This document shows, in pieces, positions 53,951-63,814 of a stretch of DNA of 64,000 bases (within the stretch, counting starts at the first letter, position 1; every line of letters begins with the position of its first letter). Location: assembly GCF_004378255.1 (NCBI RefSeq), contig NZ_SNQG01000001.1:1-64000 (forward strand), given 5' to 3'. This stretch comes from Mucilaginibacter phyllosphaerae. GTDB lineage: Bacteria > Bacteroidota > Bacteroidia > Sphingobacteriales > Sphingobacteriaceae. The notes under the pieces are model-generated. The model was not told the DNA's origin. It worked only from the letters and a program-made list of their open reading frames with translations, and made no database searches. Made by a program: the position numbers and the translations under genes.

Positions 53951-54784
53951 ATGCTTTGTATTAGCCGGCTTTTTATTTATCCCATAAAATCTTTAGGTGG
54001 CATTGAATTAAATACAGCCCTGTTAACCGACCGAGGTTTGCAGCACGACCGCCGCTGGATGCTGATAGACGAAAACAACCGTTTCCTGTCGCAGCGCGAA
54101 CATGCCCAACTGGCTTTATTTAAAATAGATCTATTAAGCAATGCGCTTAAAGTTACCTACACTGCGGATGGTACATCTGTTCAAATTCCATTTATTCCTT
54201 TAAACCGGGCGCTAATCAATGTAACAATATGGGATGATATCTGTGCAGGCCAACTGGTAAGCAAGGCGGTTGACAACTGGTTTACAGAGAAACTAAGCAG
54301 TCCTACCCGCCTGGTTTATATGCCCGATGAAACCCACCGCGCAACCGACCCGCGTTATACTGCTCCCGGCAACCTTGCTTCTTTTGCAGACGGATACCCC
54401 GCGTTGCTAATCGGCCAGGCATCGCTGGATGCTCTGAACATGCGTTTGGCAGAGCCTTTACCGATGAACCGTTTCAGGCCCAATATTGTGTTTGAAGGCG
54501 GCGAACCGTACAGCGAGGACCTGATGAACCGCATCAGCATCAACGGTTTGGAGATGTATGGCGTAAAGCTTTGCGCCCGCTGCGTAATGACCACCATAGA
54601 CCAACAAACCATCCAAAAAGGGAAAGAACCGCTAAAAACATTGGCCGGTTATCGCCGCAAAGGCGCAAAGATCATGTTTGGGCAAAACCTGATATTGGGT
54701 GGTACGGGTACAATTAATATAGGCGATGAATTGAACGTAGTATCCAAACATACCGATGAACGTTTTATGATAGAGGCTATGTGA
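53951..54784 (+). CDS. MOSC domain protein (YcbX-like)
   Basis: The ATG at 53951 (MLCISRLFIYPIKSLGG) is preferred over a TTG at 53945. Residues 1-110 are the MOSC N-terminal beta barrel (IYPIKSLGGIEL, DRRWMLIDENNRFLSQRE). Residues about 115-275 are the MOSC domain, with FRPNIVFEGGEPYSED and KLCARCVMTTIDQQT (Cys-x-x-Cys binding the molybdenum-cofactor sulfur). Relatives (YcbX, mARC) reduce N-hydroxylated compounds with molybdenum cofactor. A VOC gene overlaps its stop (TGATG). Confidence 0.92.
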   Translation: MLCISRLFIYPIKSLGGIELNTALLTDRGLQHDRRWMLIDENNRFLSQREHAQLALFKIDLLSNALKVTYTADGTSVQIPFIPLNRALINVTIWDDICAGQLVSKAVDNWFTEKLSSPTRLVYMPDETHRATDPRYTAPGNLASFADGYPALLIGQASLDALNMRLAEPLPMNRFRPNIVFEGGEPYSEDLMNRISINGLEMYGVKLCARCVMTTIDQQTIQKGKEPLKTLAGYRRKGAKIMFGQNLILGGTGTINIGDELNVVSKHTDERFMIEAM

Positions 54785-55191
54785 TGAACAGGTATTTAGC
54801 CCATATTACTTTGCTGGTGCACGATTACGATGAAGCGATTAAATTTTATACCGATAAGCTCGACTTTGAACTAATTGAAGATACGGCTTTAAGCGATAAT
54901 AAACGATGGGTTTTAGTGGCGCCTAAAGGTTTAAAAAGCTGCCATTTATTACTTGCTAAAGCTGCAAATGCCGAACAGGAATGCTGCATAAGTAACCAAA
55001 CCGGCGGCAGGGTATTCCTTTTTTTACACACCGATAATTTTGAAAGAGATTACGAACAACTCCTTAACAAAAATGTAGAATTTGTAAAAAAGCCTAAAGA
55101 AGAAGCATACGGTACTGTAGCTGTTTTTAAAGACTTATACGGTAATCTATGGGACTTGATAGGCCCTGCCTTAACTACTTTGGCAGTTTAA
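54784..55191 (+). CDS. VOC (glyoxalase-fold) protein
   Basis: The ATG at 54784 overlaps the MOSC stop by one base; a GTG three bases earlier is less likely. The protein has 135 residues with HITLLVHDYDEAIKFYTDKLDFEL, FLFLHTDNFERDYEQL and the closing VFKDLYGNLWDLIG. It is translationally coupled to the MOSC gene. Its last 17 bp overlap the convergent gene at 55175. Confidence 0.92.
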   Translation: MNRYLAHITLLVHDYDEAIKFYTDKLDFELIEDTALSDNKRWVLVAPKGLKSCHLLLAKAANAEQECCISNQTGGRVFLFLHTDNFERDYEQLLNKNVEFVKKPKEEAYGTVAVFKDLYGNLWDLIGPALTTLAV

Positions 55192-56260
55192 CCTTATATA
55201 CCCTGTACGGGTACTCCACTTTGTTTAAACCATTATTGTATTTAGGCAATCGGTTCATTTGTGAAGCGCTCAGATACAGGTAACCATCATTACCAATCCC
55301 GAAAGAATCGGGCCAGATGAGGCGGCTGTTTTTAACCAGCGTCTTCACTTTTCTGTCGGGCGTAACATATTGTATGGCATGCTCCGGCGAATTGCTCAGA
55401 TAAACGTTGCCTTTGTTGTCGGTTATCATTCCGTGGCAGATGCCGGTTTCGGCAACCATTTCCACTTTACTGCTCAGGTCGGCATTATTTAAAGTAGTAT
55501 TTGCCAGGTATTCGGTGGCTATACGGTAAAGTTTTGTTTGATTAATGGCACGAAAATAAAACCATTTGGCATCACTGGTTAAGGCAATACCATTTACATT
55601 GGATGCGAATGGTTTACCAGTATTATCCACAACATCCTTACCATCCAGATATAGTTTTAACCCGGGCTCAACAACAGTAGATTTATCATCTTGCAGTACT
55701 ATTCTGCTTTTACCGGTTTGCAGATCCAGCACTACAATAGCATGCAGGCCGGGATCCGACAGGTAGGCCAACTGGCGGCCGTTATCAATTACCACATCAT
55801 TTAATGCACTTTTATTTTTAGGCAGGTCATCAAAGGTGTAAATGCGCTGCACCTTGTTATCATTAAGGCTTATCTTTAACAGCTTAAATTGCCCTTCTTC
55901 CTTTTTGCTATCCCCTATTACCGCAGCTCCGCCGCCGGGGGCAGAGTCCAGCACCCACAGATTATCTTGAAAATCGGCAAACAAGTCCTGCACATTTACA
56001 AAATGGGTTCCGGCCTGGGTAGTATCGATCTTGTTCCAGTCGGCATCAGGGAATGGCATACGCCTGCCATTCACTACTTCCGTCAACCCATATAAATAGG
56101 GTTCCGTGTGCGGGAAAGAAACAAACAAACGGTTTGTTTTGGGCGCAACCGTAACGCCGATTGGCTGGTTTTGCCCAAATGATGCAACCTCTACAAGCTT
56201 TTGAGCCATTGTAATGTGTGCTAATTCGGTAAAAAGTATTGTAATTAAGACTTTTTTCAT
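55175..56260 (-). CDS. Major royal jelly/yellow-family protein
   Basis: This 361-residue secreted protein has a signal peptide (1-19) and a six-bladed propeller of the MRJP/Yellow family. Segments include QPIGVTVAPKTNRLFVSFPH, DLFADFQDNLWVLDSAP, LNDVVIDNGRQLAYLSDPG, NGIALTSDAKWFYFRAINQ and RLIWPDSFGIGNDGYLYLSASQMNR. Bacterial members are sometimes called L-dopachrome tautomerase-related; their substrate is unknown. It converges with the VOC gene and overlaps it by 17 bp. Confidence 0.88.
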   Translation of the reverse strand: MKKVLITILFTELAHITMAQKLVEVASFGQNQPIGVTVAPKTNRLFVSFPHTEPYLYGLTEVVNGRRMPFPDADWNKIDTTQAGTHFVNVQDLFADFQDNLWVLDSAPGGGAAVIGDSKKEEGQFKLLKISLNDNKVQRIYTFDDLPKNKSALNDVVIDNGRQLAYLSDPGLHAIVVLDLQTGKSRIVLQDDKSTVVEPGLKLYLDGKDVVDNTGKPFASNVNGIALTSDAKWFYFRAINQTKLYRIATEYLANTTLNNADLSSKVEMVAETGICHGMITDNKGNVYLSNSPEHAIQYVTPDRKVKTLVKNSRLIWPDSFGIGNDGYLYLSASQMNRLPKYNNGLNKVEYPYRVYKVKLPK

Positions 56261-56288
56261 ATTCGCTTATTATTATTTTTGAGACACA

Positions 56289-56780
56289 ATGAAAAAATAC
56301 ATTTTAAATTTCATCTTACTTATTTTGTGTCTTTCTTCTGGTGCTCAAATCAATGACAATAAAATAAGGCTTTCTGTTTTAAAAAAAGGAATCACTAACC
56401 ATACTTTCATTTTTGGAAAATGGACAAAAGAAGGTAATACTGAAACACATTTAAATTATTTAGGAACAGTAACTACAGCAAAGGGAAAGGCCTACAAATT
56501 AATGACTTCAGTTTGGTACTGGGGGTTATCTCATCGTGCAACTTCGGGTATTCTATTATTTTCAATTAAAAATAAACAGATAGGTATTTATCATCTCGGT
56601 TCCGTTACTAATATCCCTGATAAACTTATTAACGGGAAATTATTTTTTACCAATGCTGATAACTCGGATTGCGATAATTCTGTAACAACTATAATTGATT
56701 TTACACAAGACATTCCTAAACAAATTTTCTTGAAATGCAAAGGAAATTATGGTGACCTCTATTATTTTTCGCAAGAATAG
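56289..56780 (+). CDS. Secreted protein of unknown function
   Basis: The protein has 163 residues. A signal peptide (MKKYILNFILLILCLSSGAQ) is followed by a small beta-rich domain (LKKGITNHTFIFGKWTKEGNT, GSVTNIPDKLINGKLFF, TTIIDFTQDIPKQIFLKC). The codon use is more AT-rich than the neighbours, which may reflect recent acquisition. The family is not recognised. It lies 28 bp from the divergent royal-jelly-family gene. Confidence 0.65.
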   Translation: MKKYILNFILLILCLSSGAQINDNKIRLSVLKKGITNHTFIFGKWTKEGNTETHLNYLGTVTTAKGKAYKLMTSVWYWGLSHRATSGILLFSIKNKQIGIYHLGSVTNIPDKLINGKLFFTNADNSDCDNSVTTIIDFTQDIPKQIFLKCKGNYGDLYYFSQE

Positions 56781-56876
56781 ATTAGTAGATTCCATTTGTA
56801 TCGTTGGAATTAACTCGAAAATATTTCTTACTTAACCCTATTTAACTTAAAATTTACTTGTTAAAATTGCGTTGTT

Positions 56877-56884
56877 TACTTTTG
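56877..56884 (+). promoter_or_regulatory. -7 element of the PBP1A gene
   Basis: TACTTTTG matches TAnnTTTG, 47 bp before the ATG. A TTG lies 16 bp upstream, shorter than the usual 19 bp spacing. Confidence 0.45.
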
Positions 56885-56931
56885 TCCGCAGCCCGCTATG
56901 ATTTGGGCGCTTAATTTTACATCTTTACTCA

Positions 56932-59259
56932 ATGTTCAGAGAAATAAAGAACCGGTACCTCAGATACTTTACCATATTTATATATTTTGTTATTATCCTC
57001 TTCTGCGCCATCGAATTAAACTTCCTTTGGCTGTTTGGCTATTCGCCGGATATGAAGGACATTAAAGAGCCCACTATGTCGCTATCATCAGAAGTTTATA
57101 CAGCTGATGGTAAGCTGATAGGCCGTTTTTATAAAGAGAACCGCTCGCCTGTTGAATACAATGCTATATCGCAAAACATCATTCATGCCCTGGTAGCTAC
57201 CGAAGATGCCCGTTTTTACAAGCATAACGGGGTAGATTTTATTGGTTTTTTTGGCAGCCTGATCTCTACAGCAAAAGGCGACAGGCGCGGCGGCAGTACC
57301 ATTACGCAGCAGTTGGCTAAAAACCTTTTCAGTACGCGTAAGCGTAAATCGCAGGGGTTAATAAGGCATGTACCTTTGCTGCGTACCGTTGTTTTTAAAT
57401 GCAAGGAATGGATAACCGCCTATAAAATAGAGCATCAGTACAGTAAGGAGCAGATTCTTACCATGTATTTAAATACCGTACCTTTTGGTAACAATACTTT
57501 TGGCATTAAAACGGCCACCTTAAGGTATTTTAATAAAATGCCCAATGCCGTTACCCCGGCAGAAGCGGCTACCCTTGTGGGGATGTTAAAGGCTACATCT
57601 ACTTATAACCCGCGCACAAACCCCGGCCGTTCTTTAGAACGCCGTAACGTGGTTTTAAGCCAGATGGAAAAATATGGTTATCTTAAACAGGCAGATTATC
57701 AGGCAGAGAGCCATAAACCTATCGGCTTAGACCTGAGTTATATCGACAACACCGGCTCGGGTGATTCGTATATACGCCACGCGGTTGAGAAGTGGCTGGA
57801 TAAATGGTGCAAACAAAACGATTATGACTTGTATGAAGATGGTTTAAAGATTTATACCACCATTGATTCTAAACTACAGCAATACGCCGAAGAAGCCGTT
57901 GCACAGAAGATGAAGATGCTGCAAAAACGCTTTAACAATGTATGGGGTAATAAAAACCCCTGGCGGGATAGCAAGGGCGTAGAGATAAAAGATTTTTTGC
58001 TGAAGGCAGAACAACGTTTGCCTATTTATAAATTACTAAGCAAAAAGTATAAAGGTGATACTACCGGGATCAATAATTATTTTGAGAAAAAGAAACGCAT
58101 GAGTGTGTTTACCTGGAATGGAGATAAGGATACAACCTTCTCCAGCGTAGATTCCATAAAATATTACACCAGGATACTGAATACCGGGATGATGACGATG
58201 GAGCCATCTACCGGTAAAATTAAAGTTTGGGTAGGCGGCATCGATCATAAGTACTTTAATTACGACCACGTAAACCAGGCCAAACGCCAGGCAGGGTCTA
58301 CCTTTAAACCATTTGCTTATGTAACGGCCTTAGATAATGGCTTTACCCCCTGTGATAAGTTTACCGATAAGCCCGTAACTATAAAGTATAAAGACAATGG
58401 CAAGGATGATGTATGGGAGCCTAAAAATGCCGATTTCCATTTTTCGTACCGCGAAATGTCTTTACGATGGGCTATGGGCAAGTCTGTAAATTCTATTACG
58501 GCACAGGTAACCGAGCATGTAGGCTGGGATAAGATCGTAGAATATGCGCACAAGATAGGTATCGAAAGTCCGCTAAAATCCGTACCATCGGTATCCTTAG
58601 GTTCCAATGATGTATCGGTATTTGAAATGGTACGCGCATACAGCACCTTTTTAAACAAAGGCGAAAAGGTTGACCCGCTTCTGGTAACAAAAATTACCGA
58701 TCAGAAAGGTGATGTGATACAAGAATTTGCGCTGAAGGCCGAGCGTGTTTTGAGCGAAGAAACCGCGTGGCTGATGCTCTATATGTTTCGCGGTGGTATG
58801 GAAGAACCGGGCGGCACCTCGCAGGCCCTTTGGGAATACCCGGGCCTTTGGAAGAAAAACAACCAGATTGGTGGCAAAACTGGCACCTCATCAGATTATG
58901 TGGACGGTTGGTACATGGGGATCACTAAAGACCTGGTAACAGGCATTTGGGTTGGTGCCGACGACCGCAGTGTACACTTTACTACATCAGCAACCGGCGA
59001 AGGATCGCATACTGCCCTGCCCATTTTTGGCGCATTTATGGAAAAGGTTTATGCCGACCCGAATTCGGGCTATACTTACGGCCCGTTCCCAAAACCCTGG
59101 GTAAAAATCACTAAACAATATATGTGCCCTTCACCTGTAATAAGGGAAGATACCTCATCAACTGATAGCCTGATGGAAATGCCTATGGATACAACCGCTG
59201 CCCCAACAACAGCACCTGCACCCGAAGCTACACCCGAAAGCCCGCCAACCAATAAATAA
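56932..59259 (+). CDS. Penicillin-binding protein 1A
   Basis: This bifunctional class A PBP (775 residues) has one N-terminal membrane helix (about 12-34). The GT51 transglycosylase domain (about 60-250) has ATEDARFYKHNGVDF and RRGGSTITQQLAKNLF. The transpeptidase domain has GSTFKPFAY near residue 455 (Ser nucleophile), KSVNS near 517 and GGKTGTSSDYVDGWY near 648. The tail is proline/threonine-rich (PTTAPAPEATPESPP). It polymerises and cross-links peptidoglycan. It is followed, 69 bp later, by the protease/propeller/barrel gene. Confidence 0.95.
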   Translation: MFREIKNRYLRYFTIFIYFVIILFCAIELNFLWLFGYSPDMKDIKEPTMSLSSEVYTADGKLIGRFYKENRSPVEYNAISQNIIHALVATEDARFYKHNGVDFIGFFGSLISTAKGDRRGGSTITQQLAKNLFSTRKRKSQGLIRHVPLLRTVVFKCKEWITAYKIEHQYSKEQILTMYLNTVPFGNNTFGIKTATLRYFNKMPNAVTPAEAATLVGMLKATSTYNPRTNPGRSLERRNVVLSQMEKYGYLKQADYQAESHKPIGLDLSYIDNTGSGDSYIRHAVEKWLDKWCKQNDYDLYEDGLKIYTTIDSKLQQYAEEAVAQKMKMLQKRFNNVWGNKNPWRDSKGVEIKDFLLKAEQRLPIYKLLSKKYKGDTTGINNYFEKKKRMSVFTWNGDKDTTFSSVDSIKYYTRILNTGMMTMEPSTGKIKVWVGGIDHKYFNYDHVNQAKRQAGSTFKPFAYVTALDNGFTPCDKFTDKPVTIKYKDNGKDDVWEPKNADFHFSYREMSLRWAMGKSVNSITAQVTEHVGWDKIVEYAHKIGIESPLKSVPSVSLGSNDVSVFEMVRAYSTFLNKGEKVDPLLVTKITDQKGDVIQEFALKAERVLSEETAWLMLYMFRGGMEEPGGTSQALWEYPGLWKKNNQIGGKTGTSSDYVDGWYMGITKDLVTGIWVGADDRSVHFTTSATGEGSHTALPIFGAFMEKVYADPNSGYTYGPFPKPWVKITKQYMCPSPVIREDTSSTDSLMEMPMDTTAAPTTAPAPEATPESPPTNK

Positions 59260-59328
59260 ATAAGGCAACCAATTTTGCTTGTAAAACGTATTTAATATAA
59301 ATTAGCAACATTGTGTAAACCGCTATGT

Positions 59329-62300
59329 ATGAATAAACGTTTCCTTTGCAGCTTATCTATAAAGTATCCTTTTATATTAGTGGGCCTTATAATTGCCCTG
59401 CTTTTTAATCAGCAGGCTAAAGCCCAGTATTTTGGGCAAAATAAGGTACGGTATAAAAAATTAAATTTTAAGGTTTACAAAACCCCGCATTTCGAGATCT
59501 ACTACTATCTTAAAAACGATAGCCTTATTAAACGTTTTGCGCAGGAAAGCGAATTATGGTACACCCTGCACCAGCAGGTTTTCAGGGATACGTTTAATAA
59601 GCCCAACCCTATTATACTATATGCTAATCATCCGGATTTTCAGCAAACCACCGCTATAGACGGAGAGATTAGCGTTGGTACCGGCGGTATTACCGAAGGT
59701 TTGAAAAACCGGGTGGTAATGCCCGTTATGGAAACCAACCAAACCACCCGCCACGTTTTAGGGCACGAATTGGTGCATGCGTTTCAATACCATACTTTAC
59801 TTGGCCGCGATTCTGGAAATGCTGAAAATATTGGCAACCTACCCCTGTGGATGATAGAGGGAATGGCCGAATACCTCTCGCTTGGTAAAAAAGATGCCTA
59901 TACGGCCATGTGGATGCGGGATGCCTATCTTAACCAGGATATCCCTACAGTAAAAGCCTTAACAGAAAGCTACAAGTATTTTCCCTACCGTTATGGCGAA
60001 GCATTCTGGTCGTTTTTAGGTTCAACTTATGGGGATACTATTATTGTTCCATTTTTTAAGAACGTAGCGCGCTTTGGTTTAGATTACGGCATCAGGCGTA
60101 CTTTAGGTTATGATGATAAAACGCTGTCGCGCCTTTGGCAAAACTCTATCGAAAACACATACAAACCTTTACTTAAGGATACCCTGCAAACACCCGTTGG
60201 CAGGCGCATTATAGATGCTAAAATTGGCGGCGACCTTACCGTTGCACCATCTGTTAGCCCGGATGGCAGATATCTGGCCTTCCTGTCGTCCAAAAGCCTT
60301 TTCAGCATTGATCTTTACCTGGCAGATGCTCAAACCGGCCGTATTATTAAAGAGCTCACCAGCAAAACATCAAACACCCATATTGATGAATTTAATTTTA
60401 TCGAGTCGGCAGGCACCTGGTCGCCGGATGGTAAAAAATTTGCGTTCAGTGTATTTAGCAAAGGCCGTAACCGCATGCTGGTGGTAAATGTACCGGATGG
60501 CCGTGTAGTTGATGATGTTTCTATGGGTAAGGCAGAGCAGTTTAGTAACCTTACCTGGTCGCCGGATGGTAAGCAGGTTGCTTTCCAGGGCTTATCCGAA
60601 GGGCAAAGCGACTTATACGCGTATAACTTCGAATCAAAAAAAGTTACACAGCTTACCAATGATAAGTATTCTGATTATCAGCCCAATTTTTCTAAAGATG
60701 GCAAACACCTGATTTTTGCGAGTGACCGGGCAACATATGATACCCGTTTATCGCAGGATATCACCTTTAACTTAGCCGAACTTGATTTAGCTACAGGAAA
60801 AATCACTAATATTAAGGTATTTGACGGGGCGAACAATCTTAACCCCCAGTATTCATCGGATGGTACACAGATCTATTTTCTCTCTAACAGAGATGGCTTC
60901 CGTAACCTGTACCGCTATACGCCGGCAAACGGAAAAACCGAGCAGATGACAGATCTGTTCACCGGGATCTGCGGTATTACAGAATATTCGCCGGCCTTAA
61001 GCTTATCGGCCAATAATGATGTGGTTTACTCCTACTACCGCGCCCAAAAGTACGCCATTTACAACGCCAAAACATCAGAATTTAAACCAGTTGCGGTAGA
61101 TGGCGCCAAAACTAACTTTACCGCAGCCATGCTGCCGCCTTTACGCGCCGTTGGGGTAGATCTGATCAATAATAACCTGAATAACTATTTAGCCTATAGC
61201 AAAATCCCTTTAGATTCTATAAAAGCTATCCCCTACAAACCCAAATTTAAATTAGATGCTTTAGGCAGCACCGGCGTAGGCATTGGCGTTAGCACATACG
61301 GCACAGGCCTGTCAAGCGGCATTCAGGGTATTTTTAGCGATATACTGGGCCGCAACCAGATCTATGCCGGAGCCGCGGTTAATGGCGAGATATATGATTT
61401 TGGAGCGGCGGTAACTTTCATAAATCAGCAGGGCCGTTGGAATTTCGGGTTAGGTGTATCGCACATCCCCTACCAATTTGGCGGTTACAGCACCGTAGCC
61501 ACTATCTTTACCCAGCCAGATAAGACAACCGTACCCGCCTATGAAGACAGGCTGGATATTATCCGCGCTTTTGAAGATAAGATCGCTGCATTTACATCCT
61601 ACCCGCTATCACGTATCAACCGAATCGAATTTGGTACATCAGCCTCTTATTACTCTTACCGGGTAGACAGGTACAGCACCATTTACAGATACGATGCCAA
61701 CAATAACTTCATAGGGCTTGATTCCAGGAAACGGCATATACCCATTAGTGAATACCTTGCCGACCCTAATAACCAGGGTTACAACTTAAGATCATTTGGC
61801 GTATTTGCATTTAACACCGCATTTGTTGGCGATAACGCTGTATTTGGTATTGCCGCGCCCTTAAAAGGTTTCCGTTACCGGTTTGATGCACAGTATAACC
61901 TGGGTACATACACTTATTTTGCCCCAACGATAGATGTACGTAAATATATTCGTTTGGCGCCGGTAACTTTTGCAGGCCGCTTTTACGGCTACGGCCGATT
62001 TGGCGACTCTAATGTTGGCTTATACCCGCTGTATGTTGGTTATCCATTCCTGATCCGCGGTTATGAAGCACAAAGTTTTTATAATTCGCGCAATATTTCA
62101 AAAAATGGCTTTACGATAGATCAGCTTTCGGGCAGCCGTATTGCTGTAGCTAATTTTGAAATGCGCCTGCCGTTTACCGGGCCCGAAAAACTGGCGGCCA
62201 TCAAATCAAAGTTTCTGTTTACAGACCTTAACCTGTTTTTTGATGCCGGCCTGGCCTGGAATAAAGGCAGCCAGATAAAATTCCAGAGCGGACCGGACGC

Positions 62301-62538
62301 TATTGGCAAAGCACCCATTCTGGATGCAAACGGCAACCCGGCAATTGACGCGAACGGCAATCAGCAAATGCAAACAGTTTACAACCCCAATCAGCGGGTA
62401 CCGGCATTAAGCGCAGGCGTATCTTTAAGGGTAAACTTGTTTGGCGCTTTGATACTGGAGCCTTACTATGCCATACCTTTTAACCGTACCGATGTAAGAA
62501 AGCCCGTATTTGGTTTAGCCTTTGCGCAGGGATGGTAA
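59329..62538 (+). CDS. Protease-like, TolB-propeller and outer-membrane-barrel fusion
   Basis: The ATG at 59329 begins a signal peptide (MNKRFLCSLSIKYPFILVGL, ending AKAQ); an upstream TTG reading adds six residues. About residues 40-265 resemble a peptidase MA-type domain with HELVHAF (HExxH, His146/Glu147/His150) and GMAEYL. About 295-560 are WD40-like/TolB PD40 repeats (SPDGRYLAFLSS, WSPDGKKFAFSV, WSPDGKQVAFQG). About 640-1069 are beta strands of a surface-antigen/BamA-like barrel ending FGLAFAQGW. This outer-membrane protein family is common in Bacteroidota; the substrate is unknown. Confidence 0.9.
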   Translation: MNKRFLCSLSIKYPFILVGLIIALLFNQQAKAQYFGQNKVRYKKLNFKVYKTPHFEIYYYLKNDSLIKRFAQESELWYTLHQQVFRDTFNKPNPIILYANHPDFQQTTAIDGEISVGTGGITEGLKNRVVMPVMETNQTTRHVLGHELVHAFQYHTLLGRDSGNAENIGNLPLWMIEGMAEYLSLGKKDAYTAMWMRDAYLNQDIPTVKALTESYKYFPYRYGEAFWSFLGSTYGDTIIVPFFKNVARFGLDYGIRRTLGYDDKTLSRLWQNSIENTYKPLLKDTLQTPVGRRIIDAKIGGDLTVAPSVSPDGRYLAFLSSKSLFSIDLYLADAQTGRIIKELTSKTSNTHIDEFNFIESAGTWSPDGKKFAFSVFSKGRNRMLVVNVPDGRVVDDVSMGKAEQFSNLTWSPDGKQVAFQGLSEGQSDLYAYNFESKKVTQLTNDKYSDYQPNFSKDGKHLIFASDRATYDTRLSQDITFNLAELDLATGKITNIKVFDGANNLNPQYSSDGTQIYFLSNRDGFRNLYRYTPANGKTEQMTDLFTGICGITEYSPALSLSANNDVVYSYYRAQKYAIYNAKTSEFKPVAVDGAKTNFTAAMLPPLRAVGVDLINNNLNNYLAYSKIPLDSIKAIPYKPKFKLDALGSTGVGIGVSTYGTGLSSGIQGIFSDILGRNQIYAGAAVNGEIYDFGAAVTFINQQGRWNFGLGVSHIPYQFGGYSTVATIFTQPDKTTVPAYEDRLDIIRAFEDKIAAFTSYPLSRINRIEFGTSASYYSYRVDRYSTIYRYDANNNFIGLDSRKRHIPISEYLADPNNQGYNLRSFGVFAFNTAFVGDNAVFGIAAPLKGFRYRFDAQYNLGTYTYFAPTIDVRKYIRLAPVTFAGRFYGYGRFGDSNVGLYPLYVGYPFLIRGYEAQSFYNSRNISKNGFTIDQLSGSRIAVANFEMRLPFTGPEKLAAIKSKFLFTDLNLFFDAGLAWNKGSQIKFQSGPDAIGKAPILDANGNPAIDANGNQQMQTVYNPNQRVPALSAGVSLRVNLFGALILEPYYAIPFNRTDVRKPVFGLAFAQGW

Positions 62539-62602
62539 GGTAGTTAGAAGCTAAGGGTTGATGTAAATTGTGTACTGCGCCTTCATATAATAGTACAGAT
62601 AT

Positions 62603-63748
62603 ATGCAACGCATTTTTATATACTTATTACTAAGTTTTTTAATATCTTCAACATACGATGCTGTCGCCCAATATAAATTTCAAATTAATGGGCACATCAC
62701 TAATTCATCCCCTTCACTTAAATTCTCCAAACACTATTTTAAAAATGGCGATACAGTTTTTTTACAATTTATAAATTTAAAAAAAGTAGACACTGCCATA
62801 GTAAAAAACACTTCTTTTAAATTTTCAGATGACTTGCCTTATCCTTCAATAGCTATGGTAGAGCATAAGCATGGAGGTTCCCTGATATTACTAGATAACA
62901 GTGTATATAATTTTGAATTAAAAATTGATACTGTTAAAGGCGTTTATGAGCCGGAAGTTAAAACCCAATCAAACTTTTTTAATCTTAAAAAGAAATTCGA
63001 TAAGATAAAAACCAATCTTTACAACAACAGAAATAACTATAGTAATTTGCTTAACAAGAGTAAAAACGCCGATAGCATACTGTTTTACAATACCGAAATT
63101 AAAGTAATAGATAAAGATATAGCTGCAGCTTATAAAAAATTCGCGTCCGAAAATCCAAATAGTTATTTAACGGCATATTTAATACCAGCTGCACCAAACT
63201 TTTCTTACGATGGTTATATTGATACGTATAACACATTGTCTGATGAAATCAAAAGAAGTTTTTACGGCAAAAATTTCAAGGATCTGTTAAAGGCATCACA
63301 AAGCATACAAAGTGTTAATAAAAACGAAGATAAAGTAAACTTGCCAACTATATTAGCTATTGATACAAGCTATAAAAAAGTAACTATTGATACGGTTTTT
63401 TTCAAAAAACATAAATACACGTTGATTGAGTTTGGAGCAAGCTGGTGCATTCCCTGTAAAAAAATGAATAAAGAACTAAGGCAAAAATTACCAGCATTAA
63501 AAAATAAAGACATGGTGATTATAGAGTTTTCCTTAGACAATACATTTTCTGCATGGAAAAAAGGCGTTGAAACTGACAAATTAAATTGGTTACAAGTTAG
63601 TGACCTTAAAGCAACCAATTCTCCTATAGCAAAATTCCTGAACATAACAGCAGTCCCCACTAACGTTATTGTAAATTCGGAAGGCTTGATTATTAAAAAA
63701 GATGTTTATGGGCAAGACTTAGATGACTTTTTAAAATCAATCAATTAA
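62603..63748 (+). CDS. DUF4369-type TlpA-like thioredoxin
   Basis: This 381-residue secreted protein has a signal peptide (1-21). An N-terminal beta domain (about 25-130; FQINGHITNSSPSLKFSKHY) resembles DUF4369. A helical middle (about 140-245) is followed by a thioredoxin domain (about 250-381) with the redox motif GASWCIPCKKM (W281-CIPC) and the cis-Pro loop TAVPTN. It probably reduces or matures thiol proteins in the periplasm. More AT-rich than its neighbours. Confidence 0.9.
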   Translation: MQRIFIYLLLSFLISSTYDAVAQYKFQINGHITNSSPSLKFSKHYFKNGDTVFLQFINLKKVDTAIVKNTSFKFSDDLPYPSIAMVEHKHGGSLILLDNSVYNFELKIDTVKGVYEPEVKTQSNFFNLKKKFDKIKTNLYNNRNNYSNLLNKSKNADSILFYNTEIKVIDKDIAAAYKKFASENPNSYLTAYLIPAAPNFSYDGYIDTYNTLSDEIKRSFYGKNFKDLLKASQSIQSVNKNEDKVNLPTILAIDTSYKKVTIDTVFFKKHKYTLIEFGASWCIPCKKMNKELRQKLPALKNKDMVIIEFSLDNTFSAWKKGVETDKLNWLQVSDLKATNSPIAKFLNITAVPTNVIVNSEGLIIKKDVYGQDLDDFLKSIN

Positions 63749-63814
63749 TACCTCAAGCCAATAAATCAGACTTAATATTGACATCCATGGCGCTGTAGTA
63801 TTCGTAATTTAGGT

